A stretch of 64,000 nucleotides of DNA from Hyphomicrobium_A sp963726795 (GTDB lineage: Bacteria; Pseudomonadota; Alphaproteobacteria; Rhizobiales; Hyphomicrobiaceae). Numbering within the stretch: the first letter of the stretch is position 1; every line of letters starts with the position of its first letter. Below the pieces are notes generated by a model that was given only the letters and a program-made list of their open reading frames with translations, was not told where the DNA came from and searched no databases. The stretch is taken from NCBI GenBank assembly GCA_963726795.1, contig CAVSDD010000003.1:186001-250000 (forward strand). Reading direction: 5' to 3'. The position numbers and the translations under genes are program-made. This document shows, one piece after another, positions 32,508 to 42,617 of this stretch.

Positions 32508-32888
32508 CACCTCGGCCAAAAAATAACCCACGAGCCAGTGATCGCCAAACCGTCCGTCGCAGACTTTGCGCGAGCGATTCGTAGACCGCCGTACCGCAGG
32601 TGAGAGATAGATAGGGGCACTCTTCCCCCATTGCAAGCCCCCTTGTTGCAGATCCTGCGAGCGTTCGCAAAATCGCCATCAGGCCGCCCGCTTTGGCCCG
32701 TCGAATGGCCGGTAATTCGCGGCGGCAGCACATGGTAAATGTGGGCGGCTGGCTCCGAGCGCTAGCTGTGGCTTGCGTTCAGAGGGGCCCGGCTGCATTC
32801 ACTTGGGCTGCCGCGTGCGAGTTGGGGGCTTGCCGCGTGTGTTTCTAGGTGCCGCGGCAACGGGGACTGGGGAAGGGCTGAAAGCCAC
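32508..32888. other. Gap between rRNA promoter and M23 peptidase
   Basis: No gene is recognised in these 381 bases. The region should hold the promoter of the peptidase gene; GGAAGGG at about 32871-32877 may be its ribosome binding site. Confidence 0.4.
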
Positions 32889-34901
32889 GTGGTCGATCGC
32901 CGCCGATACGCTCCGCACGCGCGATTGGGCGCAGCTGCCGGGGCCGAGCGCCCGCAAGGCCTCCCCACGCTGTATCGCGGCCGCGCCGCGAGCTCGTTCA
33001 AGGACCTCTACGAAACCGATCACGCCGAGCAGCAGCACGGCGGGCGTTTCCGCTGGCTTGTTTCGACGTGCCTTGCCGGCACAGTCGGAGCGATCTCGAT
33101 TTTCGCGGTGATCTACGGGTCGGCGGATCGAGCAAAGACCAGCTTCATGCCGATCGTCGGCGCCGATGTCAGCAGCACCAACCCGACGTCCTGGCACTCG
33201 AGCGACGGCTTGAAATGGGCCACGCCCAAGAGCGATCGCATGCCGACGACGATGGGCGCGGTGACGGTGCGCTACCTCATCAAGGAATCGCTGAAGCAGC
33301 AGCGCGGCGGGCGCGAATACATTCACGCCAAGCCGTACGTGCGCATCGTCGGCCATCTGGCGCCGGTGCCGCAAAATTACGCGACGCTGATCCCGAGCTT
33401 CAATCCGCTGAAGCTTTACAACAACGAGCCGACCGCCACCGACCAGGCGACAGACACGAGCGCCGCCGATCAGGGCGTCGTCGCCGTCAACGTGGTCGAG
33501 CTTCTGGGCGGCATTCTCCCCGTCGAGGACAACCAGACGCTGGAAGACGCCGAGGTCATCCAGCACGTCATCGCCGCCAAGGAAGCCGAGGCGGAAGCCG
33601 AAAAAATCCGCGAAGGCGCCGAAGCCGACGCCAACCGCGGCACCGATGATGAGCAGCCGGTGGGCGAAGCCGAAAAGAACGCGGTGCCGCCCAATACCAC
33701 CGTGCTCACCAAGGCGACCGAGGCTGCCGAGGATACGCTCGCCGATTTGGAAGGCCGCGAGACCGTCGTCGTCAACGTCGGCGACAACGACAGCCTCACG
33801 AAAATCCTCGTGCGCTCCGGCGCCGACAACTGGCAGGCGCGCGCCATGGTCGAGGCGGCGCGCAACATATTCCCCGAGACGGCGCTGGCACCAGGCCAGG
33901 AAGTGCGCATCACGCTGGTGCCCTCGCTCACCCAGAAGAACCGCAAGGAGCCGGCGCGCTTCAGCGTGTTCTCGGGCGGCCACGACCACATGGTCAGCGT
34001 CATGCGCAATTCGGCCGGCGAGTTCGTCGCGAGCCGCTCGTCGGCAATCGAGGACGAGCTCGCCAGCGCCGGCCTGAACGACGCCGACCGCGCCTCGACA
34101 TCGAGCATCTACGCCAGCGTCTACTACGCGGGCCTCTTGCAGCACGTGCCGCAGGAGGAGATCTGGACGATCATGAAGATCCACGCCGCGGAGACGGATT
34201 TCCGCCGTCGGCTTACGTCGGGCGACGCGGTGGAGTTCTTCTTCGACATGAAGGACGACGCGGGGCCGGACTCCGAGCCCGGCGAGCTTTTGTACACCGC
34301 CATCACCAGCGGCGGAGACACCTATCGCTTCTATCGCTTCCGCACGCCCGACGGCGTCGTCGACTATTACGACGAGCGCGGCAGCAATTCGCGCAAGTTC
34401 CTCATGCGCCGTCCCGTGCGCGGCGAGAACGTGCGCCTCACCTCGGGCTTCGGCCTGCGCTTCCATCCGCTGTTGAACGAGAAGCGCATGCACACCGGCG
34501 TCGACTGGGCGACCTCGACCGGCACGCCCGTGATCGCGGCGGGCAGCGGCATCATCGAGGAGGCCGGGCGCAAGGGCCAGTACGGCAACTACGTGCGCAT
34601 CCGCCATCCCAACGGCTATCAGACCGCGTACGGGCACATGCTGCGCATCAGGAAGGGCATGGCGCCGGGCGTGAAGGTGCGCCAGGGCGAGATCATCGGC
34701 TACGTCGGCTCGACGGGGCTGGCGTCGGGTCCCCACCTCCACTTCGAGGTGCTGATCAACAGCCGCTTCGTCGACCCGCTGAAGATCCAGATGCCGCACG
34801 AGCGCGAGCTGTCCGGGCGCGTGCTCGCCGACTTCCAGAAAGAGCGCACGCGCATCGACGACCTGCGCCACCTCGCTCCGGTCATGACCGCGAGCAAGTA
34901 G
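32889..34901 (+). CDS. M23 family metallopeptidase (murein hydrolase/activator type)
   Basis: A 670-residue protein with a single membrane helix near residues 55-80 (WLVSTCLAGTVGAISIFAVI), a long middle section with an acidic helical stretch (EAEAEAEKIREGAEADAN), and a C-terminal LytM/M23 domain. The zinc-site motifs are GFGLRFHPLLNEKRMHTGVD (about residues 520-538) and HLHFEV (about 617). The typical lead-in VRLTSGFGLR is present. It should cut peptide cross-links of peptidoglycan in the periplasm or activate amidases. It starts at GTG 32889 with GGAAGGG about 11 bases upstream. It converges on clpB across a palindromic repeat. Confidence 0.87.
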   Translation: MVDRRRYAPHARLGAAAGAERPQGLPTLYRGRAASSFKDLYETDHAEQQHGGRFRWLVSTCLAGTVGAISIFAVIYGSADRAKTSFMPIVGADVSSTNPTSWHSSDGLKWATPKSDRMPTTMGAVTVRYLIKESLKQQRGGREYIHAKPYVRIVGHLAPVPQNYATLIPSFNPLKLYNNEPTATDQATDTSAADQGVVAVNVVELLGGILPVEDNQTLEDAEVIQHVIAAKEAEAEAEKIREGAEADANRGTDDEQPVGEAEKNAVPPNTTVLTKATEAAEDTLADLEGRETVVVNVGDNDSLTKILVRSGADNWQARAMVEAARNIFPETALAPGQEVRITLVPSLTQKNRKEPARFSVFSGGHDHMVSVMRNSAGEFVASRSSAIEDELASAGLNDADRASTSSIYASVYYAGLLQHVPQEEIWTIMKIHAAETDFRRRLTSGDAVEFFFDMKDDAGPDSEPGELLYTAITSGGDTYRFYRFRTPDGVVDYYDERGSNSRKFLMRRPVRGENVRLTSGFGLRFHPLLNEKRMHTGVDWATSTGTPVIAAGSGIIEEAGRKGQYGNYVRIRHPNGYQTAYGHMLRIRKGMAPGVKVRQGEIIGYVGSTGLASGPHLHFEVLINSRFVDPLKIQMPHERELSGRVLADFQKERTRIDDLRHLAPVMTASK

Positions 34902-34925
34902 ATCGCAACGCCCAACGCAGACTTC

Positions 34926-34967
34926 CTGTCATCCTCGGCTTTATGCCGAGGACCCGGAGGATGACAG
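34926..34967. repeat. Palindromic repeat element, possible terminator
   Basis: CTGTCATCCTC (34926-34936) pairs exactly with GAGGATGACAG (34957-34967), and inside lies a second, overlapping hairpin CTCGGC-tttat-GCCGAG. Elements of the form TGTCATCC...GGATGACA are widespread extragenic repeats in Hyphomicrobiales. It sits between the convergent peptidase and clpB genes, where it may end both transcripts. Confidence 0.6.
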
Positions 34968-35013
34968 CTTGTTTGCAGCGTTGTCAGAGCTGAGGGGCTG
35001 ACACCAAATCGCG

Positions 35014-37610
<2,597 letters not shown>

Positions 37611-38005
37611 GGGTCCCTCCTAGAGCACGCTTCCACCGCCCTTACGGCACGGATTTGGAGCGCCTTCAGCTTGGGGAAACAGGCTCCTCCGACGAACCCG
37701 CCGGCAGGGCGCAGCATCGTCGGGAAACCTTTCCAACAGGTGATATAGGACGCTGCAATTCCGGCAAAAGAGGCGCCTTGCGGCGGTGGTGCGCCGAGTT
37801 GCATTTGCGATCAAATGCGCCGGAGCCAAGCCCCTGAAGGCTCGCAATTATTCAAGCCGCCATGCGCCAGGCCAATGGGCTCGACGATGCCGCACCCTAT
37901 CGGGAGCGCACGCCCGGTTGCATTCAGATTGTAGGCGAGATCGCCCGCATATGCGGCCGCGGCGCGGGGAGAAGCGCGCTGGTATCAAGGTCGGTTCGAG
38001 ACCGA
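37611..38005. other. Intergenic region upstream of clpB
   Basis: 395 bases without a recognised gene. It contains the clpB ribosome binding site next to 37611 and the weak heat-shock-like promoter described separately; the rest shows nothing I can name. Confidence 0.5.
37742..37770 (-). promoter_or_regulatory. Possible heat-shock promoter of clpB
   Basis: On the minus strand CTTTTGCC is followed by CCTATATC after about 14 bases. The downstream part resembles the alphaproteobacterial RpoH -10 (CCTAT.T); the -35 is a poor match to CTTG. It lies about 135 bases before clpB, a usual sigma-32 target. Confidence 0.25.
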
Positions 38006-38854
38006 TCAATCGCGATCGGTCTCTTCCGCTGCGATGGGAGCGCCATTGGCTTCCTCCGGCGGAGCGCCGTTGCCTTCCCGGCGCGGACGGCGAACCGGCC
38101 GGCGCAGGAACTCGGGCTGCTCGTGCGTCGGGGGCACGAAACGCTCACGGCGAGGTTGGCGGTCGGGTGCCGGCGGCGGAGCGGCAGCCTCAACAGGACC
38201 GGCGGGACCGGCGTCGTTGTTTTGCGGACGCGGCGGCTGTTGCTGGTATCCACGATCCTGACGATCGTGGCGCTGCTCGGGCCGGTCGTGCCGCTCGTGG
38301 CTTTGCTGGGGGCGATCCTGCCGGTCGTTGCGATAGCTGTTGCGATCGTTACGGTCGTTGCGATCGCGATAGCGCTGCTGATCGTTGTTTCCGCCGCGGT
38401 GGTGGTCATTGCCGCCGCGGTGATTGTCGAACCGCTGGTTGTCCATGCGCGGCTGGGGCTGATGCTCCTGGCGCATCGGCGCCATTGACGGCTGCTGCAT
38501 ATCGCCATCATCGCCGTCGTCATCGAAATCGTCGCCCATATCCGTCGGATCGTAGGGACGGTCGCCGCGGTTCATACCGCCATTCAACTGCTCGCCGTTC
38601 GGCCCCATGTTCTGCTCACGGAAGGCCATGATGATGCGGTTGTAGTGCTCGGCGTGCTGAAAATAGTTTTCCGCGAGCACCGGATCGCCCGAGGTCGTCG
38701 CGTCACGCGCGAGCGTCATATATTTCTCGGCGATATGAGCGGGGGTGCCGCGGATTTTAACGTCCGGACCCGCACTCTCGAAGCTGCGTGTAAGCGGGCT
38801 TTGTCCCTTGCGGTTACGCCCGCGACCTCTGCGGTTCTGCTGTCCTTGCCTCAT
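38006..38854 (-). CDS. DUF4167 protein, Arg/Asn/Asp-rich
   Basis: A 282-residue protein. The N-terminal DUF4167 domain reads MRQGQQNRRGRGRNRKGQ, then RSFESAGPDVKIRGTPAHIA, EKYMTLARDATTSGDP and YFQHAEHYNRII. After it comes an acidic patch (DDFDDDGDDGD) and a long low-complexity tract of R, N, D, Q, H and G (RYRDRNDRNDRNSYRNDRQD), then a Pro/Ala-rich part with RREGNGAPPEE. The tract looks like a disordered RNA-binding segment, but function is unknown. ATG 38854 puts the conserved domain at the N-terminus. Its position between prmC and clpB is conserved in the order. Confidence 0.85.
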   Translation of the reverse strand: MRQGQQNRRGRGRNRKGQSPLTRSFESAGPDVKIRGTPAHIAEKYMTLARDATTSGDPVLAENYFQHAEHYNRIIMAFREQNMGPNGEQLNGGMNRGDRPYDPTDMGDDFDDDGDDGDMQQPSMAPMRQEHQPQPRMDNQRFDNHRGGNDHHRGGNNDQQRYRDRNDRNDRNSYRNDRQDRPQQSHERHDRPEQRHDRQDRGYQQQPPRPQNNDAGPAGPVEAAAPPPAPDRQPRRERFVPPTHEQPEFLRRPVRRPRREGNGAPPEEANGAPIAAEETDRD

Positions 38855-39238
38855 TGGCTCCGTCTCAGTCGTGGAGGAAAAATTTGCGCGCGTCTCGCCC
38901 TTCAAAGGGGCTCAAAAGTCGCTCGCTGATCCGCTCGGGCGAACGCGGCAATCCCCCATGCGGGATGCGGCCGGCGCACACCATTGATCCCTATCTCGTG
39001 ACGCTCAAACGGCTGTCATCACATCCAGTCGGAAAAGGCGTTCAACGCCATGTGCCGTCAGCGATCGCTATTCAGCGGGAGCAAGAGGATGTCGGCGCTA
39101 GCGCCTGCCCTCCTCGTGCTTCGCAATCCCAGCTCTTTCGCAGGACCAACCACCGAAGCGCGACGCACGATCAATACGGCTGCTGATCCAAGAGTAGCGC
39201 GGAACCTGACCAAATCAAACTCTTTATTTGCGACATCG
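38855..39238. other. Gap between prmC and the DUF4167 gene
   Basis: 384 bases without a recognised gene, upstream of the DUF4167 gene on the same strand as prmC. An independent promoter or a long leader for the DUF4167 gene is likely. I see no clear hairpin terminator for prmC. Confidence 0.4.
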
Positions 39239-40135
39239 TTACAACTGTATCTCCGTGGCCACAGAACGCTCGTGGCCGGCGAGATCACGCCGTATACGCA
39301 TGGATTGCGCGCGCGTCCCTGCGACCTCGCGCAGCATGCGCTCAACGGCGCTGGCCTGCCCTAAGCCGACCTCGAAAATCACCCAGCCGGAAGCTAGCAC
39401 GCGCGGCAGATGCGGGATGATCTTTCGGTAAACGTTAAGACCGTCGCTACCCCCATCGAGAGCAGCATGAGGATCATGGTCGCGCACCTCGGGCGCCAAA
39501 CCAGCGATCTCCTCCGTCACGATGTAGGGCGGATTGCATACGACCAGATCGAAGTGGCCTTCGATGCCCTCGAGCGCATCGTGGCGCGCGAACATCGCGC
39601 GCTCACCCACGTCAAGCCGATCGGCGTTAACCTCGGCGACTTGCAGCGCTTCCTCGCTCATGTCGGTGCCGAGCCCGGTCGCCTGCGGCAGCTCGGCGAG
39701 CAAGGTGGCGAGCAGCGCGCCCGAACCCGTGCCGATGTCGAGGATGCGGATCGCACGATCGCGCCAACCGGCTTTCGCCGCGATCGCCAGCGCCTCCTCG
39801 ATGACCGTCTCGCTGTCGGGGCGCGGATCGAGAACCGCGGGCGTCACGAGGAACGTGCGGCCGAAGAAGTCGCGCTCGCCCAGGACGCGCGAGACGGGCT
39901 CGCGGTTGCAGCGCCGGCGCACCAGAACATCGAGCCGCGCGATGTTCTCGGCGGCCACCAGCTGCTCGGGGCGCGCGATGAGCTCGCCGACGCCAAGGCC
40001 CGTCGCCGCGGCGACCAGCAGCCGCGCATCGAGCCTCGGCGTATCAACGCCAGCCGCCGTGAGCGCGCACATTGCCCCCAGCACGACGGCGTCGAGCCGC
40101 TGCGGGGGCGCAATCGATGGCTCAAGCGCCGGCAT
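39239..40135 (-). CDS. prmC: Release factor glutamine methyltransferase PrmC (HemK)
   Basis: A 298-residue enzyme that methylates the Gln of the GGQ motif in release factors 1 and 2, using S-adenosylmethionine. The N-terminal helical domain (DTPRLDARLLVAAATGL) is followed by RRCNREPVSRVLGERDFFG, the SAM site ILDIGTGSGALLATLL and the substrate motif VVCNPPYI. Its start overlaps the end of prfA by 14 bases, so the enzyme and its target are translated together. Confidence 0.95.
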   Translation of the reverse strand: MPALEPSIAPPQRLDAVVLGAMCALTAAGVDTPRLDARLLVAAATGLGVGELIARPEQLVAAENIARLDVLVRRRCNREPVSRVLGERDFFGRTFLVTPAVLDPRPDSETVIEEALAIAAKAGWRDRAIRILDIGTGSGALLATLLAELPQATGLGTDMSEEALQVAEVNADRLDVGERAMFARHDALEGIEGHFDLVVCNPPYIVTEEIAGLAPEVRDHDPHAALDGGSDGLNVYRKIIPHLPRVLASGWVIFEVGLGQASAVERMLREVAGTRAQSMRIRRDLAGHERSVATEIQL

Positions 40136-41210
40136 TGGTTTCCATAGCGGCCAACTGCTCGGCCTGATGTTCGGTGATGAGCGCGTCGATCATTTCATCC
40201 AGCGCCGTCGCCGCGAGGAAGGCGTCGAGCTTGTGCAGCGTCATGTTGATCCGGTGATCGGTCACGCGCCCCTGGGGAAAGTTGTAGGTGCGGATGCGCT
40301 GCGAGCGGTCGCCCGAGCCGATCTGGCCCTTGCGTGTCTGGGCGCGGGCCTCGGCGGCGCGGTCGCGCTCCTGCTCGTAGACGCGCGAGCGCAGCACCTG
40401 CATCGCCAGGCGGCGGTTCTGGTGTTGCGACTTCTCGGCCGAGACGACGACGATCCCGGTCGGCAGATGCGTCATGCGCACGGCCGAATCCGTCTTGTTG
40501 ACGTGCTGGCCGCCGGCGCCGCCCGCGCGCATGGTGTCGATGCGGATGTCTTCCGGCTTGATGTCGATGTCGATGTCCTCGGCCTCGGGCAGCACGGCGA
40601 CGGTCGCCGCCGAAGTGTGAATGCGCCCACCCGTCTCGGTCGCGGGGATGCGCTGCACGCGGTGCACGCCCGATTCGAACTTGAGCCGCGCGAACACGCC
40701 GTCGCCCGAGATCGCGGCGATCGCCTCCTTGTAGCCGCCCAGATCGCTTTCCGACAGGCTGATGATTTCCGTCTTCCAGCCCCTCAGCTCGGCGTAGCGC
40801 GTGTACATGCGGAAGAGCTCGGCGGCAAACAGCGCCGCCTCATCGCCGCCGGTGCCGGCGCGCACCTCCAGGATGGCGCTCTTCTCGTCGGCGGAATCCT
40901 TGGGCAGCAATTGAAGTTTCAGCTTCTGGGCGAGTTCCTCGCGCTTGGGCTCGAGCGACTCCAGATCGGCGCGGGCGAGCGCCAGCATCTCCTTGTCGGT
41001 CTTGGGATCCTGCAGCAAGGCCTCGAGGTCGGCGACCTCGCGCTCGGTGGCACGCACCGCTTCGATCGTGGAGACGATCGGGTTCAGCGCCGCGAACTCC
41101 TTCGTCAGCTTGGTGTAGGTCGCCTGATTGATGCCGGAATTGAGCTCGGCCTGGATCGCGTTCCAGCGGCCGATCAACTTATCCAGCTTTTCTCTAGGGA
41201 TGGTGCTCAT
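40122..41210 (-). CDS. prfA: Peptide chain release factor 1
   Basis: A 362-residue release factor that reads UAA and UAG at the ribosome. It carries the RF1 tripeptide PAT in RVQRIPATETGGRIHTS and the catalytic motif in RAGGAGGQHVNKTDSAVR. The coiled N-terminal domain (LDKLIGRWNAIQAELNSG) is intact. It heads prmC and is probably in one transcript with the HTH-protein gene upstream. Confidence 0.96.
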   Translation of the reverse strand: MSTIPREKLDKLIGRWNAIQAELNSGINQATYTKLTKEFAALNPIVSTIEAVRATEREVADLEALLQDPKTDKEMLALARADLESLEPKREELAQKLKLQLLPKDSADEKSAILEVRAGTGGDEAALFAAELFRMYTRYAELRGWKTEIISLSESDLGGYKEAIAAISGDGVFARLKFESGVHRVQRIPATETGGRIHTSAATVAVLPEAEDIDIDIKPEDIRIDTMRAGGAGGQHVNKTDSAVRMTHLPTGIVVVSAEKSQHQNRRLAMQVLRSRVYEQERDRAAEARAQTRKGQIGSGDRSQRIRTYNFPQGRVTDHRINMTLHKLDAFLAATALDEMIDALITEHQAEQLAAMETNAGA

Positions 41211-41314
41211 GATCTGGCGTGGCGCGGTTGGGGCGTTGCGCCCCTCTCCTGGCCCGTAAGCTTTCCCGATTCTGTTTACGGTGGATATAGAGCGGCGCGG
41301 CTTTGCGCGCGCAT

Positions 41315-42574
41315 CTAATCGGAAGGGCCAGGTGAAGGCAATTTGTCGCCGCGCCGCGAGCGCGGGTCGGGGACATCGATCCAGCGCAGCCCTTCGCGCA
41401 CCGGGGCCAGCTGCACGATGACGTAGTTCTGCGCCCCGCGCACGATGCGCTTCATCGGCGGGGGCAGTCGCGTGACCGCGGCTTCGAGCACCGAAGTCTG
41501 CGTCACCAGCAGGATGAGGGCGACGGGGATGCTCAAGGCGACCATCACGCGCAGGCCGCGCCCGACCGGACCGGCGAGGCCTGCCATCCCCTTCGCCGCG
41601 CGCGAGAAAATTCCGCTCTCGTCCTCATAGGTATGCGCCACCACCGTCGGCTGACGCCCCGTCCGCATCTGCATCATCTCGATGAGACGCAGCACCGGGC
41701 GGGGATCGAGGCCGGCAAAGCCGGTGTAGGTCTGCACGATGCGGCAGGTCTCGGGCCAGGACGGCAGGTTGCGCACGTCGCCTGCCTCGAGTGCGGCGAT
41801 GATCTCGATGCGCGTGCCGAGCCGGCTCGCGATCTCGGGCTGCGATATTTTGAAGTTGCGCCGCAGGTCGCGAAAGAACGAGCCGATCTGGGCGGCGACC
41901 GAAACATTCTGCGGCGCGACGTTGCCCGGCTGAACTGCGATGGCGCGCGACTGTGCGGGAGCAGGTGACTGGCCATACGCGGGAGCGTTCGCTGTCGCGG
42001 GATAGCCGTTGGCCGGCTGCGTCGTTGCTCGCGGCGCGTTTACGCGCGCCGCATTGACTTGGCCAGCGTTGGGATAGCCGTTGGGGTACCCGGTCGGGCG
42101 CGCGGTCGGACGACCCGTAACCGGATCGCCGGGCTCGGGGTAAGCCGCAGCCTGATAGCCGTTGACGGAGTGGCCCGGATGAGCTGCAGGCGGATGAGCG
42201 TAATGACCAGCAGCCTGATGACCAGCTACTTGCTGCGCACCATTCGGCTGGCCTTGGTAGGCACCATTGGGTTGCCCCTGGTAAGCGCCGTTGGGATGGC
42301 CTTGGTACCCGGCGTGGGGATGTCCCTGTACGCCACCTTGATGGCCCGCGTTCGGATGGCCCGCGTTGGAAAGAACAGCATTGGGGTGCGCAGGATTAGC
42401 GTGGCTGACGTTGGGATAGCCGGAATTGGGATTCACATGTCCGGCGGCGCCGTTGGGAGCGGGCGCAGAAACGGCCGGTCGGCCCACGCCATAGCGTGAA
42501 CCGGCGGGCACACTGCCGCCCCGATGCTCGTACCCTTGCGCGCGACGAACTACCACTGAAACCCCCACCGGCAT
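41315..42574 (-). CDS. Helix-turn-helix membrane protein with Gly/His/Asn/Pro repeats (RodZ-like layout)
   Basis: About 419 residues from ATG 42574. The N-terminal 200 residues are low complexity, rich in G, N, H, P, Q and Y, with 8-residue repeats such as GAYQGQPN. A RodZ-like helix-turn-helix follows (IGSFFRDLRRNFKISQPEIA; RLGTRIEIIAALEAGD), then a membrane helix (MVALSIPVALILLVTQ) and a short C-terminal part. The layout N-terminal disorder, HTH, membrane helix recalls RodZ, but order and tail differ, so shape control is a guess. It lies between ptsP and prfA. A longer reading to 42652 would overlap ptsP. Confidence 0.7.
   Translation of the reverse strand: MPVGVSVVVRRAQGYEHRGGSVPAGSRYGVGRPAVSAPAPNGAAGHVNPNSGYPNVSHANPAHPNAVLSNAGHPNAGHQGGVQGHPHAGYQGHPNGAYQGQPNGAYQGQPNGAQQVAGHQAAGHYAHPPAAHPGHSVNGYQAAAYPEPGDPVTGRPTARPTGYPNGYPNAGQVNAARVNAPRATTQPANGYPATANAPAYGQSPAPAQSRAIAVQPGNVAPQNVSVAAQIGSFFRDLRRNFKISQPEIASRLGTRIEIIAALEAGDVRNLPSWPETCRIVQTYTGFAGLDPRPVLRLIEMMQMRTGRQPTVVAHTYEDESGIFSRAAKGMAGLAGPVGRGLRVMVALSIPVALILLVTQTSVLEAAVTRLPPPMKRIVRGAQNYVIVQLAPVREGLRWIDVPDPRSRRGDKLPSPGPSD
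42240..42311 (-). repeat. 24-bp tandem repeat, three copies, inside the HTH-protein gene
   Basis: Units begin at 42240, 42264 and 42288 (CCATTCGGCTGG, CCATTGGGTTGC, CCGTTGGGATGG on the plus strand) with an exact 24-base period and several mismatches. They encode the 8-residue repeat GAYQGQPN or GYQGHPN-like forms and could change copy number by slippage. Confidence 0.7.
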
Positions 42575-42617
42575 CGTCCGGCAAAAGCCCGCAGTTGTCA
42601 AAAGCGAACCGGCTGGC

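Noticed and set aside
32799..34871. A 690-codon open reading on the minus strand opposite the M23 peptidase gene, and similar long antisense readings at 2414-3841, 39534-41318, 44975-46405, 54075-55262, 58640-59782 and 61902-63044.
   Set aside because: High GC leaves few stop codons in the other frames. Their proteins show no family motifs and are Arg/Gly/His/Asp-rich shadows, while the opposite strand encodes clear families.
42240..42311. Short regular repeats as a possible CRISPR array.
   Set aside because: The period is 24 bases with no unique spacers, the copies are imperfect and in frame within a coding region.
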